Notes: generated by a model from the letters alone, not told the origin. Shown: positions 28,871 to 38,378, counted from the stretch's first letter. The stretch is DNA of 64,000 nucleotides from Micromonospora sp. NBC_01813 (GCF_035917335.1 NZ_CP109067.1:932501-996500), one strand, 5' to 3'. Made by a program: numbers and translations.

Positions 28871-29125
28871 ATGACTGACACACCCCGCCCGGACAGCACC
28901 GAACCGCTGTGGTCGGTGGGCGGCGTCACCGCCGCCGTCACCGCGCTGCTCGCCGCTCTCACCGCGTTCGGTGCGCCGTTGACCGCAGGACAGCAGACGG
29001 CGATCCTCGGCCTGGTCGCGGTGCTCGCGCCGTTGGCCGTGGCGTTGGTCGGTCGCGGCCTGGTCTACGCGCCGGCCACCGTCGAGCGACTGGTGCGCGG
29101 CGACGAGCCCGACCCGGGTCGATAG
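28871..29125 (+). CDS. Small two-helix membrane protein
   Basis: 84 residues with two hydrophobic segments (VTAAVTALLAALTAFGAPL and TAILGLVAVLAPLAVALVG) and a short acidic tail. GGAGG lies 6 nt before ATG 28871. In size and layout it resembles holin-like or phage-derived two-helix proteins, but no lysis genes are nearby and there is no clear family motif. Function unknown. Confidence 0.65.
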   Translation: MTDTPRPDSTEPLWSVGGVTAAVTALLAALTAFGAPLTAGQQTAILGLVAVLAPLAVALVGRGLVYAPATVERLVRGDEPDPGR

Positions 29126-29150
29126 CCGGCGGTCACCGGAAGTACGCGGG

Positions 29151-29600
29151 TCACAGGTAGACGCGGGTCAGCGCCTCGGCCACGCAGACCGGTTCGCCGC
29201 CGCCGTCCCGCTCGACCGTGACCCGGTAACGGACCTGTACCCCGCCCGCGACGTCGGTGACGTCGAGGATGTCGACCACCGCGCGCAGCCGGGCACCGGC
29301 CGGGACCGGCGCCGGAAAACGGACCCGGTCGAGCCCGTAGTTGACCGACATCCGGGCACCGGACACCGCCACCCGGCCGGCGACCAGCGCCGGCAGCAAC
29401 GACAGGGTGAGGAAGCCGTGCGCGACGGTCCCGCCGAACCCACTGTCGATGGCCCGCTGCGGATCCAGGTGGATCCACTGGTGGTCGTCGGTGGCGTCGG
29501 CGAACCCGTCGATCCGGTCCTGGCCGACCCCGATCCAGTCACCGGGTCCGAGGCTGGCGCCGACCGCCCGGCGGAGTTCGTCGACCGAGTCGAAGGCCAC
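29151..29600 (-). CDS. MaoC-like (R)-hydratase / dehydratase
   Basis: A 149-residue hot-dog-fold protein. FADATDDHQWIHLDPQRA carries the catalytic Asp and His of the hydratase-2 motif, and GGTVAHGFLTLSLLP follows as usual. Start GTG 29600 with GGGAG 5 nt upstream. It would hydrate an enoyl-CoA or similar thioester. It is divergent from pabAB, with 118 bp between them; no obvious functional link. Confidence 0.88.
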   Translation of the reverse strand: MAFDSVDELRRAVGASLGPGDWIGVGQDRIDGFADATDDHQWIHLDPQRAIDSGFGGTVAHGFLTLSLLPALVAGRVAVSGARMSVNYGLDRVRFPAPVPAGARLRAVVDILDVTDVAGGVQVRYRVTVERDGGGEPVCVAEALTRVYL

Positions 29601-29718
29601 CGCAGCTCCCGTCGCGCCGTTGCCGGACCGGCGATCGCCCGGTCGACGCACAATGCTATCGGCAGGTCGTGGACAATCCGCAGGGCAGGCGCTGGGCGGA
29701 ACGCGGCGGGAGGTGGCG

Positions 29719-31881
29719 GTGCGAATCCTGCTCGTCGACAACTACGACTCCTACACGTACAACCTGTTCCATCTGCTCGCCGTCGCCGCCGGCAGCGAAC
29801 CGGTGGTGCTGGCCAACGACGATCCTCGGTTGACTGCTGTCGAGCAGCTCGACGTGGGGTGCGTGGTCATTTCACCCGGGCCGGGCCGGCCGCAGCAGCT
29901 GACCGACCTCGGCTGGGGCTGGGAGCTGCTCGACCGCCATCCCGGGCTGCCGGTGCTCGGCGTCTGCCTCGGTCACCAGGCCATCGCCCTGCACGCCGGT
30001 GCCCAGGTCCGGGAGCAACTGCCGCGGCACGGCCACCTCGACGAGGTACGGCACGACGGCGACGCGCTGTTCGCCGGGATGCCGCAGCGGTTCACCGCCG
30101 TCCGCTACCACTCGCTGCAGGTGGTCGAGCCGTTGCCGGCGGAGCTGGCGGCCACCGCGTGGGCCGCCGACGGCACGGTGATGGCGGTGCGGCATCGTCG
30201 GCTGCCCCGCTGGGGTGTGCAGTTCCACCCGGAGTCGATCGGCACCGAGCACGGTCTGGCGCTGGCCCGCAACTTTCTCGCCCTTGCCGCAGATTCGGGG
30301 CCGGTCGGCGGCCGCCGACCGCCGGTGGCGACACCCGCGCCGGCACCGGCCGGTCCGTCTGAGTCGGCACCGGCACCGGGCCCACCGTCGGTGCCGAGCG
30401 TCGGCGGCTGGCACCGTGACGTGGCCGTCATCGAGTCGGAGATCGACACCGAGGCCGCGTTCCTGCAGCTGTACGCCGGGTCGCCGTACTCGTTCTGGCT
30501 CGATGGCAGCGACACCGCCGACGGTCGGTCCCGCTTCTCGTTCCTCGGCGATGCCGCCGGCCCGCACGCCGAGGTGCTCCGGTACCAGGTCGGCAGCGGC
30601 CGGGTCGAGGTGGCGCGGCCCGACGGGTCGACCGGATTCGAGCCGGGCACCATCTTCGACGTACTCGACCGGCGGCTGGCCGACCGGCGGCTGGCCGCCG
30701 ACGACCTGCCGTTCGACCTCGGCGGCGGATACGTCGGCTACTTCGGCTACGAGACGAAGGCGGACTGCGCCGCCACCACCGCCCGTCTGGCCGACACCCC
30801 CGACGCGGTGTGGATGTTCGCCGATCGGCTGATCGTCGTCGACCACCAGCGACGGCGCACCTATCTGGTGGCGTTGAGCGCAGCCGCCGCCCCCGCCGCC
30901 GAGGTGCCCGCCGCCGATACCGGGCGGGCCGCGTCCCGCGCCTGGTTGACGGCGACGGCGACGACACTGCGCCACCTCGCGGCGACCCGCCCCGAACCGC
31001 TACCGGAGCCGCTCGCGCCGACGGCCGACGCGCAGCTGGGCCGGTGGGCGGTGCCCGCGCGCGACCGGCCGCGCTACCTCGCCGACATCGACGCCGCGTT
31101 GCGTCAACTGCGGCGCGGCGAGAGCTACGAGATCTGCCTGACCAACCAGCTCCGGCTGCCGGCGATCGAGGACCCGTTGGCGTACTTCCGGGTGCTGCGC
31201 CGGATCAACCCGGCGCCCTACGCCGCGTACCTGCGGTTGGCCGATGTCGCCGTGGCCAGCTCGTCGCCGGAGCGGTTCCTACGGATCCGCCGCGACGGCA
31301 CCGTGTCGAGCACACCGATCAAAGGCACCGCCGCGCGCGGTGCCGACCCCCGCCACGACGACGAGCTGCGGCGTGGCCTGACGGATGCCCCGAAGACCCG
31401 CGCGGAGAACCTGATGATCGTCGACCTGGTCCGCAACGACCTCGGTCGGGTCTGCGAGATCGGCTCCGTCGAGGTGCCGCGCTTCATGGCGACCGAGACG
31501 TATCCGACGGTCCACCAGCTGGTCTCCACCGTCCAGGGCAGACTGCGCCCGGCCACCAGCCCGGTCGACTGCGTACGCGCCTGCTTCCCCGGCGGCTCGA
31601 TGACCGGCGCGCCGAAACTCCGCACCATGGAGATCATCGACCGGCTGGAAGGCGAGGCCCGGGGCATCTACTCGGGCGCGCTGGGCTACTTCGGCCTGAC
31701 CGGCGGTGCCGACCTCAGCATCGTGATCCGGACCGCGGTCGCGACCGGCGACGGGGTAACCGTCGGCGTCGGCGGTGCCATCGTGCTGGACTCCGACCCG
31801 GCCGACGAGTACGCCGAGACGATGCTCAAGGCACGGGCGCTGCTGACCGCGTACCAGCTGGCCACCCGGTCGGTGCGATGA
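29719..31881 (+). CDS. pabAB: Aminodeoxychorismate synthase, fused PabA-PabB
   Basis: About 720 residues. Residues 1-195 are a class I glutamine amidotransferase: NYDSYTYN, the catalytic Cys in LGVCLGHQA and the His/Glu in WGVQFHPESI. After a Pro/Ala linker, residues 230-720 are the chorismate-binding domain: ESYEICLTNQLR, SSSPERFLRI, TPIKGTAARG, DLVRNDLGRVC, and GGSMTGAPKLRTMEIIDRLE. PIKGTAAR with a catalytic Lys is the aminodeoxychorismate synthase rather than anthranilate synthase form. GTG 29719 has GGGAGG 5 nt upstream; GTG 29713 is possible. It overlaps the pabC-like gene by 4 bp, so the pair makes p-aminobenzoate, for folate or a secondary metabolite. Confidence 0.92.
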   Translation: MRILLVDNYDSYTYNLFHLLAVAAGSEPVVLANDDPRLTAVEQLDVGCVVISPGPGRPQQLTDLGWGWELLDRHPGLPVLGVCLGHQAIALHAGAQVREQLPRHGHLDEVRHDGDALFAGMPQRFTAVRYHSLQVVEPLPAELAATAWAADGTVMAVRHRRLPRWGVQFHPESIGTEHGLALARNFLALAADSGPVGGRRPPVATPAPAPAGPSESAPAPGPPSVPSVGGWHRDVAVIESEIDTEAAFLQLYAGSPYSFWLDGSDTADGRSRFSFLGDAAGPHAEVLRYQVGSGRVEVARPDGSTGFEPGTIFDVLDRRLADRRLAADDLPFDLGGGYVGYFGYETKADCAATTARLADTPDAVWMFADRLIVVDHQRRRTYLVALSAAAAPAAEVPAADTGRAASRAWLTATATTLRHLAATRPEPLPEPLAPTADAQLGRWAVPARDRPRYLADIDAALRQLRRGESYEICLTNQLRLPAIEDPLAYFRVLRRINPAPYAAYLRLADVAVASSSPERFLRIRRDGTVSSTPIKGTAARGADPRHDDELRRGLTDAPKTRAENLMIVDLVRNDLGRVCEIGSVEVPRFMATETYPTVHQLVSTVQGRLRPATSPVDCVRACFPGGSMTGAPKLRTMEIIDRLEGEARGIYSGALGYFGLTGGADLSIVIRTAVATGDGVTVGVGGAIVLDSDPADEYAETMLKARALLTAYQLATRSVR

Positions 31882-32705
31882 GCGCACCGGCCGATGGTCC
31901 GATGTGGCTCGATGGCCGGCCGGTCACCCCGGCGGAGCTGGCCGCGCTGGCGCTCTACGACTTCGGACACTTCACCACGATGACCGTCGAGCGTGGGCTG
32001 GTCCGCGGCCTGCGGCTGCACCTTGACCGCCTGGTCGACGACTGCCGTACGGTGTTCGGCGTCGACCTGGACCCCGACCGGGTGCTCGCCGTCGTCCGGG
32101 TCGCCGTCGGGTCCGCTCCGGCGGCACCGACGACCACCGTACGGGTGACGATCTTCGATCCGTCGCTGACCGTCGCCGGGCCGGTCGACGTACCGCCGCG
32201 ACCGCGGGTCCTGGTCACCACCCGCCCCGCCGGCGCCGGGCCGACGACCCCGCTGCGGCTGCGGTCCTGCGCCTATCAGCGGGACCTGCCGGCGGTGAAG
32301 CACACCGGACTGTTCGGCGCCGTACGGCAGCGCCGACTCGCCCAGGCGGCGGGCTTCGACGACGCGCTGTTCGTCACCGCCGACGGTCATGTTCTCGAGG
32401 GACCCACCTGGAACGTCGGGTTCGTCGTCGACGGCGAGGTGCGTTGGCCGGCCGGGCCCTGCCTGCCCGGGGTCACCATGCGGCTGGTGTCGGCGGCAGC
32501 CGAGGCCGTCGGGCTGCGCTGCCGGTCCGCTCCGGTGTCGTTGTCCGAGCTGACCGGCGGCCACGGTGCCTTCGTCACCAACGCCTCTGTCGGGGTACGG
32601 GCGGTCGCGGCCATCGACGGGACCCCGTTGGCGGACGCGCCGCTGGTGCGCCGGCTGGGTGAGCTCTACGCCGCCGGCCACGGCGATCCGCTCGACCGGA
32701 ACTGA
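31878..32705 (+). CDS. pabC: Class IV aminotransferase, probable aminodeoxychorismate lyase
   Basis: A 275-residue fold-type IV PLP enzyme. DFGHFTTMTVERGLVRGLRLH contains the fold start, AVKHTGL the PLP lysine, and EGPTWNVGFV and LPGVTMRLV follow in family order. It begins inside the stop of pabAB (ATGA overlap), which makes release of pyruvate from aminodeoxychorismate the likely job. D-amino acid or branched-chain aminotransferase activity is the alternative for this fold. Confidence 0.82.
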   Translation: MSAPADGPMWLDGRPVTPAELAALALYDFGHFTTMTVERGLVRGLRLHLDRLVDDCRTVFGVDLDPDRVLAVVRVAVGSAPAAPTTTVRVTIFDPSLTVAGPVDVPPRPRVLVTTRPAGAGPTTPLRLRSCAYQRDLPAVKHTGLFGAVRQRRLAQAAGFDDALFVTADGHVLEGPTWNVGFVVDGEVRWPAGPCLPGVTMRLVSAAAEAVGLRCRSAPVSLSELTGGHGAFVTNASVGVRAVAAIDGTPLADAPLVRRLGELYAAGHGDPLDRN

Positions 32706-32791
32706 CCGGCGAGCCGGGTGGGCATGAACGGTCGTCGATCGGGTGCGCGTCGGTCGTGGCCCAGGACACCGTGGTACGCACACCCGCGGTT

Positions 32792-33724
32792 TCACGCCGG
32801 GAAGAGCCAGCCCAACGCGGCCAACGACTTGGCGACGTACCGGCCCTGGCCGGTCTCGATGCCGTACGCGAGGTCCTCGAAGACCCGGCACCGGCCGTGG
32901 AAGCGTGCCCGCTCCCGCAGCGCGGCCAGTTCTTTGCCAGCGGCGGCGGAGTAGCCGCGCAACGCGCCGTCGAGAGCGGCCGGCCCCAGATCGCGGTAGA
33001 TCACGCCGAAGTCGGCCGCTGGGTCGACCAGCGCTGCGTCGCTCCAGTCGATGACTCCGGTGACGGTGCCGTCGGTCGGGTCGACGAGGACATGTTCGAT
33101 GCCGAGGTCGTTGTGGCTGAACACCGGGGAGTAACGGTCGGTCGGCGGCTCGGCGGCCAGAAAGCCGGCGATCGACCCGTGATGGGCAGCCGGGATCGCG
33201 GCGGTCAGCCCGGCTGCGTACCCGGCCGCCTCGCGCTGCCATTCGACGAGCGGCCGCTCGTCGGCCTCGGCCAGTCCGGCCCAGCGGATCGCCGGGGTCG
33301 TGTGCAGCCGGTCGAGCAGCGTGCCGACGGCCCCGGCGACCGGCGTGGCGTACGCGGCCCGCGTCTCGGGTGGTAGATCCAGTAGCGGGATCCCCGGAAG
33401 TTTGCGGTATCCCAGGCACCAGCCGCCGAGAGCGAACAGGGGCCGGGGGACCGGCAGCGGTGACACCTCCGCGATGGTGGCGAGCAGTCGGACCTCGCGG
33501 TGCAGGCTGTCCGGATCCCGGCGTCGGGCGGCGCGGACGATCAGCTCGCCGTCGATGTCGTAGCAGATGTGGTCGAGTCCTGCACCGATCAGCGACACCG
33601 TCCGGACCGGTTGGCCGGGCACACCGGCCCGTACGGCGTCGCGTACGGCGTCGCGTACGGCGTCGCGTACGGCGTCGGTCCCATGCTGTTCGGTGGTCAT
33701 CATCTCACCGTATTCGATGCGCAT
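32792..33724 (-). CDS. APH-type phosphotransferase / aminoglycoside-kinase-like protein
   Basis: A 310-residue kinase-fold protein. FSHNDLGIEHVLVD is the Brenner motif with catalytic Asp and downstream Asn-like position, and GVIDWSDAALVDPAADFG supplies the metal-binding Asp. An N-terminal strand pair (YDIDGELIVRAARR) includes the ATP-site region. The first 30 residues include a 4-residue repeat from 12-bp repeats. ATG 33724 has no ribosome site; ATGs at 33703/33700 follow GGTGAG and may be the real start. Substrate (aminoglycoside, homoserine, macrolide or other) cannot be assigned. Confidence 0.83.
   Translation of the reverse strand: MRIEYGEMMTTEQHGTDAVRDAVRDAVRDAVRAGVPGQPVRTVSLIGAGLDHICYDIDGELIVRAARRRDPDSLHREVRLLATIAEVSPLPVPRPLFALGGWCLGYRKLPGIPLLDLPPETRAAYATPVAGAVGTLLDRLHTTPAIRWAGLAEADERPLVEWQREAAGYAAGLTAAIPAAHHGSIAGFLAAEPPTDRYSPVFSHNDLGIEHVLVDPTDGTVTGVIDWSDAALVDPAADFGVIYRDLGPAALDGALRGYSAAAGKELAALRERARFHGRCRVFEDLAYGIETGQGRYVAKSLAALGWLFPA
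33631..33678. repeat. Four tandem 12-bp repeats in the APH-type gene
   Basis: gtacggcgtcgc is repeated four times (last copy one mismatch) and encodes an Asp-Ala-Val-Arg repeat near the N-terminus of the minus-strand gene. Length changes would keep frame. Confidence 0.88.
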
Positions 33725-33900
33725 GCCGGCCTACCGTGCCTAGCTATGCACACCCAGAACATCCGACTTGAGCCGGCTGTCTATGGACGCTGGTGGATTG
33801 GCTGGACCAGTCACCTGCGCCGAAGCGTAGGTAACGGTTCATGTTAAATCCGCGCTTCGGCGCTGGTCGGACCTTCCGTAGCTGGTAGGTGTCATGCTAC

Positions 33901-33913
33901 GAATACGTATGCA
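33901..33913. promoter_or_regulatory. Putative LacI-family operator before the transport operon
   Basis: GAATACGTATGCA, centred on the palindrome ATACGTAT with the CpG centre typical of LacI operators. The reverse complement occurs identically at 43403-43415 beside the lacI gene. It lies 28 bp before the GTG start of the ATPase gene. Confidence 0.7.
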
Positions 33914-33941
33914 CACGCGTCGCAGGAAGCGAGGTCCCGCA

Positions 33942-35108
33942 GTGCCGAGCCCGGTCCAGCAAGATGGTGTCGCCACCGCACGCGCGGCAGACGGTGAGTC
34001 GGTGGCGGCCGGCTCACCAGCGCAAACGGATGTCTCGGACAGCCGGCAACTGCGCTTCAGCTCCGTGACGAAGCGCTACCACGACTTCGAGGCCGTCCGC
34101 GACTTCGACCTCGACGTCCGCGGTGGCGAGTTTCTCACGATCCTGGGACCGTCGGGCAGCGGGAAGACGACAGTGCTGTCCATGGTCGCCGGGTTCCAAG
34201 CCCCGACTTCCGGGGCCATCCATCTGGGTGGCCGGCGGCTGGACGCGTTGCCGCCGGAACGCCGCGACGTGGGGATGGTCTTCCAGAGCTATGCGCTCTT
34301 CCCACACATGACGGTGCAGCGCAACGTCGCCTTTCCGCTGCGGATGCGTGGTGTCCGGGGGGCGGAGCTGGCTCGCCGGGTGACCCACGCCGTCGACCTG
34401 GTGCAGCTGGGCGCGCACGCACACAAGTACCCGAACCAACTCAGTGGCGGTCAGCAGCAGCGGGCGGCGCTCGCTCGGGCGATTGTCTTCGAGCCACCCG
34501 TCCTGCTGATGGACGAACCCCTCGGCGCCCTGGACCGGCGCCTGCGGGAATCGGTGCAATTCGAGCTAATCAATCTGCACCGCCAGATCGAGTCGACGAT
34601 CATCTACGTGACCCATGACCAGGACGAGGCGCTGACCATGAGCGACCGGATCGTGATCATGAACGAGGGTCGGATCGAGCAGGTCGGAACCCCGAGGGAG
34701 ATCTACGAGACTCCGGCGAACGCCTTCGTCGCGACCTTCATGGGCGAGTCGGTGGAGTTCCGTGGCCGGATCGAGCGAATCACCGACGGCATCGCAGCCG
34801 TGAACATCGCGGGCGAGGCCCGGGCCGAGGGCCGCACGGGTGCGACGACCGCGGTCGGCGACGAAGCCGTCGTGCTGGTCCGGCCGGAGCGCATCGAGTT
34901 GTCCCGTGGTGGTGCCGGCGCCGACGGGGTGCCCGGACGGGTCACCGATGTGCTGTACATGGGCCAGCGCAGCCGCTACACCGTCAGCGTCGCCGGTGGT
35001 GCGATCCTGCACCTGACCAGGGAGAACACCGTCGGCACGGAGATCTACCCGGCAGGCGAGAGCATCAGTTTGCGCTGGTCGGCCGACGACGCGGTGGTGC
35101 TGCGGTGA
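33942..35108 (+). CDS. Polyamine-type ABC transporter ATP-binding protein (PotA-like)
   Basis: About 388 residues. Walker A GPSGSGKTT, Q-loop VFQSYALFPH, ABC signature LSGGQQQR, Walker B VLLMDEPLGALD and switch His THDQDEA are all intact. The C-terminal 110 residues form a TOBE regulatory domain (VRPERIELS). GTG 33942 is preceded by GAGGT at 6 nt; the frame extends 16 codons upstream to an ATG without ribosome site, across the operator. It drives the fused permease encoded next (GTGA overlap). Spermidine/putrescine/related cation uptake is the family norm; the actual ligand is unknown. Confidence 0.92.
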   Translation: MPSPVQQDGVATARAADGESVAAGSPAQTDVSDSRQLRFSSVTKRYHDFEAVRDFDLDVRGGEFLTILGPSGSGKTTVLSMVAGFQAPTSGAIHLGGRRLDALPPERRDVGMVFQSYALFPHMTVQRNVAFPLRMRGVRGAELARRVTHAVDLVQLGAHAHKYPNQLSGGQQQRAALARAIVFEPPVLLMDEPLGALDRRLRESVQFELINLHRQIESTIIYVTHDQDEALTMSDRIVIMNEGRIEQVGTPREIYETPANAFVATFMGESVEFRGRIERITDGIAAVNIAGEARAEGRTGATTAVGDEAVVLVRPERIELSRGGAGADGVPGRVTDVLYMGQRSRYTVSVAGGAILHLTRENTVGTEIYPAGESISLRWSADDAVVLR

Positions 35109-36925
35109 CCAGCACTCCGGTACGGGACTCCGCAGCGAGCCACGCCGTGCCGGATCCGACTACCGAGCGGCCACCCTCGGCGACCCCGACCCGGGCACCT
35201 CGGCGCACGCGGGTCGATCGGATGGCGTGGCTGCTGCTGCCGCTGTTGGTGTTCTACGCGGGTACGCTCGCCTATCCGGTGATCCGGCTGGTCACGCAGA
35301 GCATGCCGGACGGCGATCCGCTGCGTCACTACCAGACGCTGCTGACCGAGTCGCTCTACCTGGAGGCGTTGGTCCGTACCTTCGCGTACGCGACGGTGGC
35401 GACCCTCGGCGCGCTGGCTATCGGCTACCCGCTGGCGTACCTCATGTCGCACGGACCCCGGCTGACCCGGGCCGTGGTCACCACCCTGATCGTCATTCCC
35501 TTCTTCGTCGCCCTGCTGGTCAGGACGTTCGGCTGGATGACGATCCTGGCCCGCAACGGGCCGGTGAACAACGCGCTGCTCGGCCTGGGTCTGATCGACG
35601 AGCCGATCCAGCTCATGTACACCCAGCAGGCGGTGCTCGTCGGCATGGTCGCGGTGCTGCTGCCGTACATGGTGCTGCCGCTGTACACGGTGATGCGGCG
35701 GATCGATCACCGGCTCACCCAGGCCGCCAACGGGCTCGGCGCCGGCGGACCCGCGGCGTTCGCCTTCGTCTTCCTGCCGCTGAGCATGCCCGGGGTGCTG
35801 GCCGGATGCGTTCTGGTCTTCATGCTCGGCCTCGGCTTCTTCATCACTCCGGATCTGCTTGGCGGTTCCGGTGAGCAGGTCTACCCGGTGTTGCTCAACC
35901 GGACGCTGACCACTGCGGTCGGCGAGCCGGCGTTCGCCTCGGCGATGTCGGTGGTGCTGCTGTTCGCCTCGTTCGTGGTGCTGGTGGTGGTGTCCCGGAT
36001 CGTGCCGATCGGCTCGATCTGGCGCCCAGAGAACATCGCCCCGCCCCGTCGGTCCAACCGACCCCTGGACACCGGGTGGCGCAGCGTGGGAGTGCTGATG
36101 TGGCTCGGTCGGCTGCCGGGTGTGGTCTACCGCGCACCCGGCAATGTCCTGGCCGGCATCGGACTCGCCCTGTGCCTCGTGCCGATGCTCGCGGCCGTGC
36201 TGATGTCGTTCCAACGGTCGACCTTCGCAGCCTTCCCGTCCACCGACCTGACGACCCAGTGGTACCGCGAGTTCCTGTCCGACGCGCGATGGGTGGACGC
36301 CTTCGTCACCAGCCTGCAGTTGGGCGCGGTAGTCGCGGTCGTCGTCACGATTCTCAGCACACTGGCAGCGGTCGCGCTGGTCCGTGGCACCTTCCCCGGC
36401 AAGGACCTGATCATGGGTCTGATCGCCACCCCACTGATCATCCCCAGCGTGGCACTCGCGTTCGGGCTGTACCTGGTGCTGTTCAACCTGAGACTGGACG
36501 GCACCTTCGCCGGGCTCGTGATCGGACACTCCATCCCGGCGGTGCCACTGGTCACCTTGATCCTGGTCGCCAACCTGCGGGCGTTCGACTACCGGCTGGA
36601 ACAGGCCGCACGAGGGCTCGGGGCGTCACCGCTGCGAGCCTTTCTGACGGTCACCCTCCCGGTGCTGCGACCCGGATTCCTGGTGGCCGCCTTCTTCGGC
36701 TTCCTCACCAGCTTCGATGAACTTGTCTTCACCCTGACACTCGCCGGCACTCAGATCCGCACCCTTCCGCTGCGGCTCTGGGAGGACCTGCACGTGCGCT
36801 TCTCGCCGATTCTGGCGGTTGTCTCGGTCGCCGAGATGATCGTGGTGATCACCGTGCTCGGCGTGGTGGCAGCCATGCTCCGGCTACGTCAACGCCGCAC
36901 CGGCATGAAGGGATCCATCCTGTGA
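35105..36925 (+). CDS. Fused ABC permease (PotB-PotC in one chain)
   Basis: A 606-residue protein with two BPD-type permease domains. The first has its EAA-loop motif AANGLGAGGPAAFAFVFL near residue 210, and the second EQAARGLGASPLRAFL near residue 500. About twelve membrane helices are visible, joined by a 60-residue linker (residues 300-360). In most bacteria PotB and PotC are separate proteins. Start GTG overlaps the ATPase stop and its own stop overlaps the ALDH start, so the operon is translationally coupled. Confidence 0.9.
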   Translation: MTSTPVRDSAASHAVPDPTTERPPSATPTRAPRRTRVDRMAWLLLPLLVFYAGTLAYPVIRLVTQSMPDGDPLRHYQTLLTESLYLEALVRTFAYATVATLGALAIGYPLAYLMSHGPRLTRAVVTTLIVIPFFVALLVRTFGWMTILARNGPVNNALLGLGLIDEPIQLMYTQQAVLVGMVAVLLPYMVLPLYTVMRRIDHRLTQAANGLGAGGPAAFAFVFLPLSMPGVLAGCVLVFMLGLGFFITPDLLGGSGEQVYPVLLNRTLTTAVGEPAFASAMSVVLLFASFVVLVVVSRIVPIGSIWRPENIAPPRRSNRPLDTGWRSVGVLMWLGRLPGVVYRAPGNVLAGIGLALCLVPMLAAVLMSFQRSTFAAFPSTDLTTQWYREFLSDARWVDAFVTSLQLGAVVAVVVTILSTLAAVALVRGTFPGKDLIMGLIATPLIIPSVALAFGLYLVLFNLRLDGTFAGLVIGHSIPAVPLVTLILVANLRAFDYRLEQAARGLGASPLRAFLTVTLPVLRPGFLVAAFFGFLTSFDELVFTLTLAGTQIRTLPLRLWEDLHVRFSPILAVVSVAEMIVVITVLGVVAAMLRLRQRRTGMKGSIL

Positions 36926-38316
36926 ACCGCGGCTATCGCAGTGTCGACCCCAGCAACGGCGAGCTGATCGCCGATACCCCGGCCTCGCCTCCGAAGGACG
37001 TCACCCGCGCCCTCGAGACCGCTGCCGCCACCCAGCAGCGATGGCGTACCGAGCCGCCGACCGTGCGAGCGGACCGACTGCGTGCGCTGTCGGCGGCGTT
37101 GGGCGACGCTCGCGACGAACTCGCCCAGTTGCTGGTTCGTGAAATCGGCAAACCGGTCGGCCAGGCGCAGGCTGAAGTCGACAAGTGCCGAGCGCTCTGC
37201 GACGGGTACGCCGACCAGGCCGAAGCGCTGCTCGCGCCGCGCCGGCCACTCACCGGTGACCTTCCAGCGCGGATCCGGCTGCGCCCGACCGGCGTCATTC
37301 TGGGCGTGATGCCGTGGAACTTCCCGTACTGGCAGGCGCTCCGTTTCGCGGTGCCCAACCTGCTGCTGGGCAACACCTGCCTGATCAAGCCCGCCCCGAA
37401 CGCGGCGCTCGCCACATTGGCCCTCACCGCCGTCGCCGACCGGGCCGGGCTGCCCCCGGGGGCGCTGACCGCCCTGCTCGTCCAGGAGTCGGGGGTCGCC
37501 GACGTGATCGCACACCCTGCCGTCACCGGAGTGTCGGTGACCGGCAGCGTGGCGGCCGGGTCCGCGATCGCCGCGATGGCGGGGGCAGCGGTCAAGAAGG
37601 TGGTGCTGGAACTCGGTGGCAGCGACCCGTTCATCGTGCTGGCGGACGCGGACGTGCCGGCGGCGGCTGCCGCTGCGGCCCGTAGCCGCCTCGGCAACGC
37701 CGGACAGAGCTGCGTGGCCGCGAAGCGGTTCCTGGTCGAACGCCCGGTGGCGGAGGAGTTCGTCACCGCGCTCACCGAGCAGTTCGCCGCGCAACGCGTC
37801 GGGCACCCCGCGGATCCCGACACCACCGTGGGTCCCCTCGCCCGAGCCGACCTGCGTGACCGTCTGCACGAGCAGGTCCGCGCGTCGGTGGAGGCCGGCG
37901 CGAAGATCATCCTCGGTGGAGCGCCGGCCCCCGGGGTCGGCTACTACTATCCGCCCACTGTCCTCACCGATGTCCCCGTCACCGCACCCGTGTGGCGAGA
38001 CGAGACATTCGGGCCGGTCGCACCCGTGATGGTCGCGGACACCCCGCAGGACCTGCTCCGACTCGCCGACAACGACGAGTTCGGGTTGGGTGCCAGCGTC
38101 TGGACGGCTTCCGCCGCACAGGCCGACCGATTCGCCGACGCCCTGGCTGTCGGCATGGTCTTCGTCAATGAACTCGTACAGAGTGACTGGCGTTTGCCCT
38201 TCGGCGGAGTCCGCCGATCCGGCATCGGCCGGGAGCTCGCGAGCGAAGGAATCAGCGAGTTCGCCAACATCCAGGCCCACTGGTACGGCCGGATGCGGGG
38301 CAACCAGGCCAACTGA
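36922..38316 (+). CDS. Aldehyde dehydrogenase (succinate-semialdehyde dehydrogenase-like)
   Basis: A 464-residue NAD(P)-dependent ALDH. PWNFPYWQALR is the cofactor segment, LELGGSDPF has the general base Glu and GNAGQSCVAAKRF the catalytic Cys. The short N-terminus and AAVKKVVLELGGSDPF resemble GabD/SSADH-type enzymes. GTG start overlaps the permease stop by 4 bp. Placed between permease and binding-protein genes, it probably oxidises an aldehyde made from the imported compound. Confidence 0.9.
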   Translation: MNRGYRSVDPSNGELIADTPASPPKDVTRALETAAATQQRWRTEPPTVRADRLRALSAALGDARDELAQLLVREIGKPVGQAQAEVDKCRALCDGYADQAEALLAPRRPLTGDLPARIRLRPTGVILGVMPWNFPYWQALRFAVPNLLLGNTCLIKPAPNAALATLALTAVADRAGLPPGALTALLVQESGVADVIAHPAVTGVSVTGSVAAGSAIAAMAGAAVKKVVLELGGSDPFIVLADADVPAAAAAAARSRLGNAGQSCVAAKRFLVERPVAEEFVTALTEQFAAQRVGHPADPDTTVGPLARADLRDRLHEQVRASVEAGAKIILGGAPAPGVGYYYPPTVLTDVPVTAPVWRDETFGPVAPVMVADTPQDLLRLADNDEFGLGASVWTASAAQADRFADALAVGMVFVNELVQSDWRLPFGGVRRSGIGRELASEGISEFANIQAHWYGRMRGNQAN

Positions 38317-38354
38317 AGACCGGGCCAACTGAAGACCGGACCAGCTGAATACCC
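38307..38354. repeat. Tandem 16-bp repeats at the ALDH/binding-protein junction
   Basis: GGCCAACTGAAGACCG occurs twice perfectly (38307-38338), followed by a diverged third copy (38339-38354). The first copy contains the ALDH stop codon. Origin by slippage is likely; no function is evident. Confidence 0.75.
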
Positions 38355-38378
38355 AGCAACTGAATGGAGTCAGCAGCC

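Noticed and set aside
28871-29125. Holin of a prophage
   Set aside because: No lysin, capsid or integrase genes nearby; only size and two helices suggest it.
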